Source: Streptomyces sp. NBC_00078
Lineage (GTDB): Bacteria; Actinomycetota; Actinomycetes; Streptomycetales; Streptomycetaceae
Assembly (NCBI RefSeq): GCF_026343335.1
Contig: NZ_JAPELX010000001.1
Location: forward strand, 5,084,001 to 5,148,000
Length of the DNA: 64,000 nucleotides
Reading direction: 5' to 3'
The notes below the pieces were generated by a model. The model searched no databases. It saw only the letters and a program-made list of their open reading frames with translations, and was not told the DNA's origin. Of this stretch, positions 43,473 through 51,834 are shown piece after piece. Every line of letters starts with the position of its first letter. The first letter of the stretch is position 1. The position numbers and the translations under genes were made by a program.

Positions 43473-44581
43473 GCCTGCACTCCCTTCAGAACGGCAGCGT
43501 ATCGATCAAGGCAGCTCTCCAGGCCGAACAGGTCTCTGGCGCGTTCGGCCCCGCGCTTTCGCACGGACGCATCCCATCCGAGCGTCTCCAGGAGAGCGTC
43601 GCGCAGCGCCACCGGGTCACGAGGCGGGACGACCGCGCCCAGGCCGGTGGCGGTCACGGGGTAACGTCCTCCCGGCAGATCGGTCGTGACCGAGGGGACG
43701 CCACACATCATCGCTTCGGCCTGGGCGATCCCGAACGACTCCGCGATCGAAGGCAGCGCGAAGACGTCGATTGACGCGTAGAAGTCAGCGATCTCCTGTC
43801 CCCGCAGCAGGCCCAGGATGCTGATGCGCGGGTCACGCTGGGCGGCCTGGCGGATCTCGTCTATGACACTGCCTCCCGCCACGGTCAGGTAGTCGCCACC
43901 TATGAGCAGCCGGGCGTTAGGGTCGGTGATCTCGCGGAACGCGGCAAGGAGGTAGGGCAACCCCTTGTCGGGCACGATACGACCGAGGAAACCGATGTGC
44001 GGCCCGGACGTCTGCCGGTACCCCGGTGACCCTCCTCGCCGGTCCAGGCATGGAGCCGCTATCGGGAAACGCCTCGCATCGCGCAGCGACGGCCACATCC
44101 GGGAGTGCTCGGCCTGGTCGTCGCTGTTGACCACGACGGCCGCGGACCGGCGCAGCGTGATCGCCGAGGAGACACTCACCGCTGCTGTCGCGGCTCGGGC
44201 CACCAGGCCGGGCGGAAGCCAGAGGTCGATGTGATAGGTCGATACAACGGGGACCTTCAGCCGCAGCCCCGTGATGAGCCCAGCCTCCAGCATCGGCAGG
44301 TGCAGGTGCAGCACACGCGACCGTCTGCTCAGTCGACGTACCGTACTGGCGAACGAGGGGCTGACCAGGCCACGACCGATCGTGGCGACAACCGGGCACC
44401 GATAGACGTCCACGCCGTCTAAGCGCTCGCGCAACGGCAGTGCCGGATCGTGACAGGTGGCGACGACGGCGACCTGCCAACCACGGGCGGCGAGTCCCTC
44501 GGCGACGATCCGAGCGGCCTCGGTCAGGCCGCTCACGTAAGGCGCGTAGTAGTTGACCGCGATGCAGACGTCATAGGTCAC
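43469..44581 (-). CDS. Family 4 glycosyltransferase
   Basis: A 370-residue GT-B enzyme: N-terminal acceptor domain (VNYYAPYVSGLTEAARIVAEGLA), then the retaining GT4 donor site IGFLGRIVPDKG and the EX7E motif in ESFGIAQAEAM. GTG 44581 overlaps the UbiA-type stop in GTGA; the frame upstream is shadow. Similar to PimB/MshA-like enzymes; with UDP-glucose from the next gene, it may glycosylate a polyprenyl-linked acceptor. Acceptor unproven. Confidence 0.88.
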   Translation of the reverse strand: MTYDVCIAVNYYAPYVSGLTEAARIVAEGLAARGWQVAVVATCHDPALPLRERLDGVDVYRCPVVATIGRGLVSPSFASTVRRLSRRSRVLHLHLPMLEAGLITGLRLKVPVVSTYHIDLWLPPGLVARAATAAVSVSSAITLRRSAAVVVNSDDQAEHSRMWPSLRDARRFPIAAPCLDRRGGSPGYRQTSGPHIGFLGRIVPDKGLPYLLAAFREITDPNARLLIGGDYLTVAGGSVIDEIRQAAQRDPRISILGLLRGQEIADFYASIDVFALPSIAESFGIAQAEAMMCGVPSVTTDLPGGRYPVTATGLGAVVPPRDPVALRDALLETLGWDASVRKRGAERARDLFGLESCLDRYAAVLKGVQA

Positions 44582-45525
44582 AGGGAGCTCGCCAGGAAGG
44601 TCGAGGCCAGGACCGCAGTCCACAGGCCGAGGTTGAGTCGCATCTGCCGGTCGCGCATGAGGTCCTCGACCGGGTCGCCTCCGGACCGTTCCACGATGAG
44701 CATCTGCAGGTAGCGGGTGACATGGAACGCCGCGAACGGGAAGCTGAGCGCAGCTCCCACCTTTCCGTACGGCGCATTCAGCTGCCACATCGTGGCCACG
44801 TAGCAAATCAGGGCCGCGACGAGATTCAAGACCACCATGTGATCCAGGAATGGCACTGTGTACGCCGACAGCGCCGGTCTGTGCTTCTCCCCGGTCACCT
44901 TCAAGCCGGCCAGTTCGTGTCGGCGTTTTCCCAACGACAGCGCCACAGAAGCGCAGTAGACACAAATGAGCAGAAGCGGCTGGATAGTCAGACCGGCAGC
45001 AAGCGCTCCGGCCAGCACCCGCAGGACGAAGCCGGCGGCAACCACTGAGACGTCGACGAGCGGTTGGTGTTTGAGGGCCAGGGTGTACCAGATGTTCATG
45101 ACGACGTAGCCCCCGAGGACCAGTGCCCCCAGGGGAGGGACCGCTATGAGCAGTCCGACCGTGGCGAGCAGTAGCGCGGTGAGCACGGCCAGGGCACCTC
45201 GGACACTCACGCGGCCACTCGCGAGCGGCCGCAGCCGCTTGACCGGGTGCAGCCGATCGGCTTCACAGTCACGGAGGTCATTCAGGACGTACACGGCAGA
45301 GGAGGCGGAAAGGAAGGCCAGCAGGGTCAGGCCGATCGTGGCGAGGTGCGGGATCGCCGCCCGCGGCCCGGCTGTTATCGGCACCACCAGCACCAGGACG
45401 CTCTTGATCCAGTGGCGGGGCCGCAAGAGCGCCACGTAGGCCCGTAATGGTCTCGCCCGTCCGGCAGCGATCGGTCCTTCCACGGCATCGAGCGCGAGCC
45501 TGTCTGGATCCACGTAGTGAACCAT
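44578..45525 (-). CDS. UbiA-type prenyltransferase (decaprenyl-phosphate phosphoribosyltransferase-like)
   Basis: A 315-residue membrane protein with about eight TM helices. The first Asp-rich motif is NDLRDCEADRLHPVKRLRPLASG, which closely resembles that of mycobacterial Rv3806c (UbiA), the enzyme that moves phosphoribose from PRPP onto decaprenyl phosphate. The second motif region is less clear. GGGAGG precedes ATG 45525. Operon order epimerase, UbiA, GT4, galU suggests synthesis of a polyprenyl-phosphate-linked sugar. Other UbiA functions cannot be excluded. Confidence 0.8.
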   Translation of the reverse strand: MVHYVDPDRLALDAVEGPIAAGRARPLRAYVALLRPRHWIKSVLVLVVPITAGPRAAIPHLATIGLTLLAFLSASSAVYVLNDLRDCEADRLHPVKRLRPLASGRVSVRGALAVLTALLLATVGLLIAVPPLGALVLGGYVVMNIWYTLALKHQPLVDVSVVAAGFVLRVLAGALAAGLTIQPLLLICVYCASVALSLGKRRHELAGLKVTGEKHRPALSAYTVPFLDHMVVLNLVAALICYVATMWQLNAPYGKVGAALSFPFAAFHVTRYLQMLIVERSGGDPVEDLMRDRQMRLNLGLWTAVLASTFLASSL

Positions 45526-45552
45526 GAGCGCCTCCCATTTCGTGACGGTTGG

Positions 45553-46584
45553 TCAGAACAACGCTTTGGCGATGTGCAAGGCCCCCTGGCGCCACGGGTC
45601 GCGGTGCGTCCGGCCGCTGGCGCCCCGCCGCGCGTGGCCCGTGCTCTGCCACCACTCGTACGTCCGCAACAGCGACTGTTCGTTGCTGAGTTGGGGAGCG
45701 AAGCCCAGCCGTTCACGTGCCTTGTCTATCGACACGTAGGAATCACGGGTCAGCTTGTGCACCAGCCGCCTGTACACCGGGGAGAGACGCAGGGCTGCGA
45801 GGGCTCGCAGCATCACGACCGCCGGCCCGACCGGAACGGTGACAACCCGCCGTCCGTGCCCTGCGGCGTCGAGCACCGCCTGGAAGTCATCGCGGAGCGA
45901 CGTGAACTCGGCGGCGCCGATGTTGAAGGTGTCGTTCACGGCTCCGTCCGTCCCCTCGCATGTCTGCCGGATTGCATCGCAGAGGTCGTCGACGTCCAGC
46001 ATCTGCGCGGCGGCGTAGCCGCCACCCAGCAGGGGGAAGTTGCGCCCCTCGTCGGCCCATTCGAACAACATCGCAAACAGCCCCAGCCGTTCCGGGCCGA
46101 GAAACGTCTTGGGTCGCAGTATCGGGGCGCAGAGGCCCTGCTTCCGCGCGCGCAATACGACCTTTTCCGCGGCGAGCTTGGCGGCGGAATACGTATCCAC
46201 CGGCTCACACGGATAGTCCTCGGGTGTGGGGCAGTGGCGGGGCAGGCCGTAGACAGCAGTCGACGATATGTGCACGAGTCGCTGAACGCCGACGCGTCGG
46301 GCAGCCGCCACGACCGCGGCGGTGCCGTCCACGTCGACCGACCGGATGTCGCTGGCGCGGTGGCTCGGCAGGGCGGCGGCTGAATGGACAATGACGTCGG
46401 CGCCGCGAAATGCCTTGATCAGCGCCACGGTGTCTCGGACATCCGCCTGGACATACTCGGCACGATCACGGGCACGGGATACAAGGGGGCGGATATCGAC
46501 GCCCGTCCACTCGACGCCGGGCCAAGGACGAGTCAGCAGGGCAGTGCCGAGCATTCCGGCCGCGCCGGTGACGACAATGTTCAT
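45553..46584 (-). CDS. NAD-dependent epimerase/dehydratase
   Basis: A 343-residue extended SDR. N-terminal GAAGMLG (NAD-binding TGAAGxxG), ADVRD, SSTAVYG and catalytic YSAAK. Typical of nucleotide- or polyprenyl-sugar epimerases and reductases. ATG 46584 has AAAGGGA. First gene of the minus-strand operon, 27 bp ahead of the UbiA-type gene. The pairing suggests it acts on the polyprenyl-linked or UDP-sugar of this pathway; substrate unknown. Confidence 0.85.
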   Translation of the reverse strand: MNIVVTGAAGMLGTALLTRPWPGVEWTGVDIRPLVSRARDRAEYVQADVRDTVALIKAFRGADVIVHSAAALPSHRASDIRSVDVDGTAAVVAAARRVGVQRLVHISSTAVYGLPRHCPTPEDYPCEPVDTYSAAKLAAEKVVLRARKQGLCAPILRPKTFLGPERLGLFAMLFEWADEGRNFPLLGGGYAAAQMLDVDDLCDAIRQTCEGTDGAVNDTFNIGAAEFTSLRDDFQAVLDAAGHGRRVVTVPVGPAVVMLRALAALRLSPVYRRLVHKLTRDSYVSIDKARERLGFAPQLSNEQSLLRTYEWWQSTGHARRGASGRTHRDPWRQGALHIAKALF

Positions 46585-46829
46585 TTCACGTCCCTTTCGT
46601 TAAAAAAGCACCGCACACGGAGGCAACCGTCGAAGAGAACTTGTCATCTACCGTGGCGTCGACCGGGCGTGACAAGTCGCCGACTCCATCGGCTCATTCG
46701 CAAGGCCAGGACGGACCTTACCGGCCGGTGATTGCGCCGGTCTTGGCGATGACCCCAAGACCGAGGCAAGGTCTCGGTGCGAAACTCTGCAGTCTGATAG
46801 CACCAACCGCCTGGGAGAAGTGTGAATCT

Positions 46830-48083
46830 GTGAGCGAGACTACGAACGTCGAAACATCCACCGTCGAAGGTGAGAAGTCGGACCAGGCGGCGCCGACCAG
46901 TCGACTCCGGCGCTGGCGCATACGCCTCTCTTCCGTTATCCAGGGACAACAGTCGGACCAGGCGGCGCCGGCCGGCTGGCTCGGGCGCTGGCGTGTACGC
47001 CTCGCGATCTTCGCCTGCACCTCGTGGCTGATCTTCGTCGCGCTGCACCACCTTCTCAGTAACCGGTTCTACTGGTGGGGCCCCTTCGACCTCGTTCCGC
47101 CGCTGGCCTTCGCTCTCGTTCCGCTGGCGCTGATAGCCGTGGCACAGCTGGCACCGCGCGTGCGGTGGCGCCTCACCGCCGCGCCGGTGCTCGCCCTACT
47201 GCTCGGCATGAGTTACTCCGGGCTCAATTTCAGCTCCCTTTGGTACACCCCTCCGTCGGCACCGCCCAACGCGATAAAGTTGGTCACCTGGAACACTCAG
47301 TATTGGGACCAGGATCTTCAACCCGGCGGTCCTCACACCACCGACGACTTCTACGCGTTTCTTCGTGGTCTTAACGCCGATGTCTACATGCTGCAGGAAT
47401 ACGCGCATGTGGACATGACGCGCGCTCTCTGGGCGCAGGCTCGCTCCATCAACCAGGTGGACCGACTGCGAAAGGAGTTTCCCGGCTATCAGATCGTGAT
47501 CGAGGGACGCAACATCACATTGTCCCGCCTCCCAGTCGTGGGTCACAGCTGGCTGGACACGAGCAAGTGGCTGCCAGACGACCTCAAAGCCGTCCCGTCG
47601 GGGTTGCGGGACCGGCCGCTTTTCTACACGTCGCAGACACAGCGAACCGATATTCAAGTGAATGGCAAGGTCGTATCTTTCTACAACTCTCATCTGTTCC
47701 AGCCGCCGCAGCGGATTCTCCGACTCCAGAACAGCCCCGAAGGAAGTATGTTCCAGGTCGACCGGCTAAACTACGAGATGCGGCGTGCCAGTCTCCGGGC
47801 TATCCAGACGGACGTCGCGCGGAACCCCAACCGGATCGTTCTGGGCGGCGACCTGAACACATCGCCCTCGATGGGAATCAGGTCGATGATCCCCGATCGG
47901 TTTGTCGACCAGTCACGCGCGCTCTCGTCGCTCTATCCGGCCTCCTGGCCGGCCGGGAATCCTATCTGGCGGCTCGATTGGCTCTTCACGACCTCGAACG
48001 TCGCCGTGTCACGCTACGACCTGCTCGACCCGCATGGCCTTTCCGATCACCGCGCTCAGAGCATCACTCTGTGGCCCCGCTGA
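46830..48083 (+). CDS. Membrane-anchored endonuclease/exonuclease/phosphatase-fold hydrolase
   Basis: A 417-residue protein. The cytoplasmic N-terminus carries two copies of a motif (SDQAAPTSRLRRWRIRL and SDQAAPAGWLGRWRVRL, about 27 residues apart), then three TM helices (about 60-135) and an extracellular EEP domain with VTWNTQYW, LQEYAH, GGDLNTSP and SDHRAQ, the usual metal and catalytic residues. Family members cleave phosphodiesters in DNA or phospholipids, so nucleic acid or polyprenyl/lipid phosphates are candidates. The GTG 46830 (GGGAGA upstream) is preferred over 46641, as the added 63 residues are odd. Divergent from the epimerase operon. Confidence 0.82.
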   Translation: MSETTNVETSTVEGEKSDQAAPTSRLRRWRIRLSSVIQGQQSDQAAPAGWLGRWRVRLAIFACTSWLIFVALHHLLSNRFYWWGPFDLVPPLAFALVPLALIAVAQLAPRVRWRLTAAPVLALLLGMSYSGLNFSSLWYTPPSAPPNAIKLVTWNTQYWDQDLQPGGPHTTDDFYAFLRGLNADVYMLQEYAHVDMTRALWAQARSINQVDRLRKEFPGYQIVIEGRNITLSRLPVVGHSWLDTSKWLPDDLKAVPSGLRDRPLFYTSQTQRTDIQVNGKVVSFYNSHLFQPPQRILRLQNSPEGSMFQVDRLNYEMRRASLRAIQTDVARNPNRIVLGGDLNTSPSMGIRSMIPDRFVDQSRALSSLYPASWPAGNPIWRLDWLFTTSNVAVSRYDLLDPHGLSDHRAQSITLWPR

Positions 48084-48149
48084 CGTGCGGCCCCGGCGTT
48101 GTTCCGGTTTGATGTACTTCGGCTGCCTTCACGCCGGTGAGCCGGGCCG

Positions 48150-48335
48150 GTTTGCCAGAAGTGCGTGAAGAACGGCTTGACGTTTTTACGAAACGTGCCG
48201 GGCATGCGACCGTCGACCGGATGCAGTGGCTGCTCAACGGATCGGCGCGGGACGCTGACCGGCTGCGTGGCGCGGTCCGCGACTATGTCATCACGCACCT
48301 GGGTGACCCGGACGCCTCACTCGTCACTGATTGCG
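48150..48335 (+). pseudogene. IS701-family transposase N-terminal fragment
   Basis: FTKRAGHATVDRMQWLLNG, DADRLRGAVRDYV and THLGDPDASLVTD match the start of IS701-type transposases (AGHATPDRMQRLLNG...DVRDYVVEHLGDP). It stops at the first catalytic Asp region. The stretch 48336-48582 has open frames on both strands but nothing recognisable. Confidence 0.65.
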
Positions 48336-48582
48336 TCAGCGCCGCACTGCCCACGGCGGGCGCTGGCGGTGCGCGGCGGCTGCCGCGGTTTCGACGAGGT
48401 TCCGCTGGCCCGGCGTGGCCTGGCGGGTCCGCGCCTGGTCCGCGAAACGGCCCAGTTCTGCCCGGATGGTGGCGGAGTCCAGATTCCTGCCGATGTGAAA
48501 TCGGCGGGGCTCTCACGCCCTTTGACGGCAACGTCAGCGGATGACGGCTGCGGCGGGTGGGTCGTCGGGGTCGTTGTCCCTC

Positions 48583-48594
48583 GGGCTAAAGAGC
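48583..48594 (+). repeat. Target-site duplication, left (IS4 copy)
   Basis: GGGCTAAAGAGC, identical to 50111-50122 at the other end of the element. Confidence 0.88.
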
Positions 48595-50110
48595 AAGGCC
48601 GTGAAGTTATGGGCTGATGGGCCCTGTCAACAGGATGTCGATGCTGATGGTGGCCTTGTAGGTGCGTCGGTCCACTCGCAGGCTCTTGTACGCGTATCGG
48701 GACAGTGGTCGCTTGACGGCGCGGGGGCTGACGCGCAGGCGGCGGGCTGTCATCGGGTGGTTCAGGACGGCTCGTCCGATGGTTCCGACGAGGTCGATGG
48801 TGGTGTCGGCGATGATGCCTGCGGCTTGGACGACCTGGTCGCGGGCGGTGTGGAGGGCGATGCTGAAGCTGGCCCGGTCGGGGTCCGCGTGGGGGAGGGT
48901 CGCGGTGGCGTCGGCGATGGCAATCCTGATCAGCTGGTAGGCGGTCAGCAGGGCGTAGACCTCCTGGGCGATACCGGACATGGTCCGGGCGCGCAGGACC
49001 CGGCGCCCGAGGATGGACTTCTTGATCGCGAAGAAGGCGGACTCCACTTCCCACCGCTCGTGATACTGCTTGACCAGCTCGAATGCCGGGTAGCGGCGGT
49101 GGTCGAGCAGGGTGGTGGCCAGCCGGTAGACACCGGTGGTGCGCCCGGCGGTGGTGGCGATGGTGATCTCGCACTCGATGACGCGGACCTCCAGCCGGCC
49201 GATCCTGGACAGGAACGAGCCGTCCTCGTAGCGGTGCAGGATGGGTGGTTTGCGGGTGGCGGACAGCCGGGCGAGGAACGCGGCGCCGGTGTCCGCGACC
49301 GTGGTCAGGAAGGCATTGGAGGACAAGCCGCGGTCCAGCAGGACGAGCATGCCCTCGTGCAAGGAGCGGGCCAGGCGCTTGCCATGGGTGGTCTCGCCGC
49401 TGGTGCGCGGGCCGAAGACCGCGTCGATCACGGCCCGGGTGCCGCAGGCGACCAGGGTGACCAGGCAGATCTGGGGATAGCCTGAAGTGGCGTACTGGTT
49501 GGAGCCTTTGCCCAGGTGGGCCCGGGTGGCGGGAGCGTCGGGGACGTCGAGGTAGGTGCCGTCGACGGCGACGACCAGCAGACCCGCCCAGCGGGCCCCG
49601 GTGGTGCGGATCGCGCTCGCCGGGCCGCGCAGCAGGTCGAACAGGGCCCGCATGGGGCGGACACCGAGCCGGGCGCGGGCGTGCCACAGTGCCGTTGCGG
49701 TGACCTTCGGGACCGGCAGGCAGTGCAGTGCGGAGGTCAGCCTGGCCCACACCGCCGGATAGCCGCACTCCTCGAACAGAGCAGCGGCCAGGAGGAGGTA
49801 GACGACCACCCGGGCGGGGAGTTTCCGCAATCGCTGCTGGACGGCCCCGCACTCAGCCAGGGCGGCGTCGACCATCTCGAACGGGACGATCTGCGTCAAC
49901 TCACCCAAGTGACCCGGAGCGAAAAGACCGTCGGCTACCGCGATCTCGCGGCTGATGACACACTGACCCGACAGCGGAGCCTCCGGTGCTGTGAACGGCT
50001 TGTCTTGGCGGACCAGCCAGTTCTACCGGGGCTCCGCTTCTCGCGTCCGGTGTTCCTCCAGATCAGACCCCACTTGCAGCCACGGACCCGCCCCGTAACT
50101 TCATGGCCTT
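48595..50110 (-). mobile_element. Complete IS4-family insertion sequence
   Basis: 1516 bp with terminal inverted repeats AAGGCCGTGAAGTTATGGG (left) and AAGGCCATGAAGTTACGGG (right, read inward), 17 of 19 matching, and a 12-bp direct target duplication. It carries one transposase. A decayed relative lies at 42010-42412. Confidence 0.9.
48607..49908 (-). CDS. IS4-family transposase
   Basis: A DDE transposase of at least 433 residues. VVAVDGTYLDVPD has the first catalytic Asp, LVLLDRG the second, and YHERWEVESAFFAIK is the IS4 Y-(2)-R-(3)-E-(6)-K signature with catalytic Glu. The frame continues upstream in the same style (EIAVADGLFAPGHLGELTQIV) but without a clear ATG or GTG, so the true start may lie 30-60 codons before the TTG at 49908. 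Unbroken, so the element may still be active. Confidence 0.9.
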   Translation of the reverse strand: MGELTQIVPFEMVDAALAECGAVQQRLRKLPARVVVYLLLAAALFEECGYPAVWARLTSALHCLPVPKVTATALWHARARLGVRPMRALFDLLRGPASAIRTTGARWAGLLVVAVDGTYLDVPDAPATRAHLGKGSNQYATSGYPQICLVTLVACGTRAVIDAVFGPRTSGETTHGKRLARSLHEGMLVLLDRGLSSNAFLTTVADTGAAFLARLSATRKPPILHRYEDGSFLSRIGRLEVRVIECEITIATTAGRTTGVYRLATTLLDHRRYPAFELVKQYHERWEVESAFFAIKKSILGRRVLRARTMSGIAQEVYALLTAYQLIRIAIADATATLPHADPDRASFSIALHTARDQVVQAAGIIADTTIDLVGTIGRAVLNHPMTARRLRVSPRAVKRPLSRYAYKSLRVDRRTYKATISIDILLTGPISP

Positions 50111-50122
50111 GGGCTAAAGAGC
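50111..50122 (+). repeat. Target-site duplication, right (IS4 copy)
   Basis: Second copy of GGGCTAAAGAGC. It includes the stop codon (CTA on plus strand) of the integrase fragment. Confidence 0.88.
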
Positions 50123-50405
50123 GTCGCCGAGGGTGTCGATAGCTTGGCGCTGGAGGCGGAGCCGGACGTGGGCGTAGACGCCGATGTGCGCGTGGCCGAG
50201 GAGTTCCTTGATCACGACGAGGTCGCCACCCTGTTCCAGGAGCAGGGTGGCGATGGTGTGCCGGAGGTCGTGGAAGCGGATGGTCCGGAGTCCAGCGCTG
50301 TGGAGAAGGCGACGGAAGTGGCGGGTGAGGTTGCCGGGGTCGAGCGGCCTGCCGGTGGGGGTGGTGAAGGCGAGGCCGTTGTCCGTCCAGCCCGTTCGGC
50401 GGCCG
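50114..50405 (-). pseudogene. C-terminal fragment of a tyrosine integrase (island A)
   Basis: About 96 codons with the second half of the catalytic domain: RFHDLRHTIATLLLEQGGD (HxxR), ELLGHAHI (GH box) and YAHVRLRLQRQAID holding the nucleophilic Tyr. The first Arg and the N-terminal DNA-binding domains are missing; the 5' end is cut near 50405, 32 bp before an unrelated gene. Lying 1.1 kb from the right att site, it is most likely the former integrase of the island. Confidence 0.85.
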
Positions 50406-50436
50406 TATTCTGGGAGGCGACGGGAAGGAGCCGCTG

Positions 50437-50988
50437 ATGAGCGTTGACGCGATCATGCACACCGAGTTCCCCGAGGGACACACGGTCTTCTTCGGTGCCG
50501 ACGGGAAGGTGATCATGACTCCGCAGAGCGAGGAGCATTCCAGCACCATCAGGTCGATGCAGATCGACTCTCTCGCTCTGGGCCGTCACGCGAAGATCAC
50601 TTCCGACGTGTACCTCGACTTCCCTGCCGACGAGAACTCCGCCCCGGACCTGGCGATCCTGCGCGAGGATGCACAGAAGCAGGGCAAGCGCTACAGCTTC
50701 GAGGACGTCCTGCTGATCGCGGAGGTGGTGTCGGTCTCCTCCGCGCGCAAGGACTACGACGACTGCACCGCCAAGTACGGCCGCTACGGCATCCCGGTCT
50801 ACCTGGTCGTGGACCCGTACGCCGGAGAGGTTGTCGTGCACACCCAGCCCACCGGGGACGGCTACATCGCGGCACACACGCACAAGTACGGCACGGGCAA
50901 GCTCCCCATCGAGCTGGCCGACGGCCGTACTTTCACCCTCGACCTGGACGAGCTGCCCCGTCCCCAACCGGAGACCGGCACCCGCTGA
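50437..50988 (+). CDS. Uma2-family (DUF820) putative endonuclease
   Basis: A 183-residue protein of the PD-(D/E)XK-like Uma2 family, very abundant in Streptomyces. The core is APDLAIL, then LIAEVVSVSSARKDYD (E-x-K-like site region) and YGIPVYLVVDPYAGEVVVH. The N-terminal part is short compared with most members. ATG 50437 follows GGAAGGAG. Role unknown; possibly nucleic acid cleavage. The DNA on either side is decayed, though this gene is intact. Confidence 0.82.
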   Translation: MSVDAIMHTEFPEGHTVFFGADGKVIMTPQSEEHSSTIRSMQIDSLALGRHAKITSDVYLDFPADENSAPDLAILREDAQKQGKRYSFEDVLLIAEVVSVSSARKDYDDCTAKYGRYGIPVYLVVDPYAGEVVVHTQPTGDGYIAAHTHKYGTGKLPIELADGRTFTLDLDELPRPQPETGTR

Positions 50989-51164
50989 GCGCGCCGGTCC
51001 ATGGGTGGTCTCGACCAGGACTTGCTGCAAATCACCTTCCAAGCTGGTGGGAAGGTGTCCTGAGCAGGAAATTTCGTACCGTCGGTTCACCGAATGCAAA
51101 CGTCGACGGGTGCATGCGCGCGCGTGCGCACCGGACCGGGGTCGAGCAGGATCGAGTAGGAGGC

Positions 51165-51350
51165 AGCCTACCGCTGGGGTGGCTGGTTCAGCTGTTGGAG
51201 GACTACGGCTTCGAGCCGCATCTGGTGCAGCCGCTGCGATGCAAGGAAATCGCCCCTGCGCGGCTGAAGACGACAAGGTGGACACGGCCAATCCTGGCCC
51301 GGCTGCTGCGCGTGGAGCTGCTGTCGGAGGCACTATGGGAAGCACACAAC
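51165..51350 (+). pseudogene. IS110-family transposase fragment
   Basis: LVQLLEDYGFEPHLVQPLRCK and then LARLLRVELLSEALWE match the N-terminal DEDD domain of IS110 transposases (LAELLEEAGFEPHLAHPLRTKAIA...DAAILAQLLRADLLPEAW). Truncated at both sides. The adjacent 50989-51164 and 51351-51527 show no gene. Confidence 0.7.
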
Positions 51351-51527
51351 CCGGGTAGCCTTGCTACTTGTCATCAGCGGTGCCCCTGCCGGTGGCCAGC
51401 CGGTGGCCGGACGCCTTTGGACGACGCAATACGAGGTAGTACAGACCAACCAGCCGCACCTGCTCTGATCAGGAAAAAGGTCACCACAGAGCACGACAAG
51501 GCACCAGGCAACACGATCGCTCATGGT

Positions 51528-51570
51528 CTCGTAATGCGTAGGTCTCGGGTTCGAATCCCGAAGGCGGCTC
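51528..51570 (+). repeat. attR core: second copy of the tRNA-Thr 3' half
   Basis: 43 bp identical to 22670-22712. No tRNA 5' half precedes it, so it is not a gene. It marks the right edge of island A and the left edge of the next element. Confidence 0.92.
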
Positions 51571-51709
51571 TGTGGAAGCCTCAGGACTCACTCGCCGTGA
51601 CCTGGGGCTTTTGCTTTTTTCGGGGCGGGTTAGGGCGTGGCGAGAGGCGCGGCTGGGACGCCGTCGAGGGGCTTCCGTGAGCGATGCGTGAGCGGAGCGG
51701 CTCGGTGGG

Positions 51710-51834
51710 CTAGTTCTGGGGCTTCTTCCGCGCGCTCTTCTCCTTCACCTTCGTCTGGGTTCTCGCCTTCCTGGCGGTCTTGCGGGCCTACTCGACCTCG
51801 GCCCTGTGCTGGAGTGGGACCAACGCGGTGGCGG
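51710..51834 (-). pseudogene. C-terminal remnant of a second tyrosine integrase
   Basis: TALVPLQHRAEVE, a stop, then a Lys/Arg/Ala tail (ARKTARKARTQTKVKEK) ending about 140 bp from the att core. It parallels the end of the intact integrase at 57472 (AKLVPLQRRAEEEK followed by a Lys-rich tail). All catalytic parts are absent. It is the trace of an older or donor integrase next to its att site. Confidence 0.75.

Larger units (their letters stand above)
22670..51570. mobile_element. Genomic island A integrated in tRNA-Thr
   Basis: Bounded by the exact 43-bp att repeats. Inside are a kanosamine-type operon, glycosyltransferases, regulators, several IS relics and, 1.1 kb from the right end, the C-terminal remnant of a tyrosine integrase. 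With the integrase dead and no conjugation genes visible, the island is probably fixed unless mobilised by a related element. Confidence 0.85.

Noticed and set aside
48541..49485. Plus-strand open frame over the IS4 element
   Set aside because: Gly/Asp-rich shadow of the IS4 transposase, which has the full Y-R-E-K signature on the other strand.
50212..51345. 377-codon minus-strand open frame
   Set aside because: It runs opposite the Uma2-family gene and through decayed integrase DNA in a different frame from the catalytic motifs.
51528..51570. A second tRNA gene
   Set aside because: Only the 3' half is present; acceptor 5' strand and D-arm are missing, so it is an att site.
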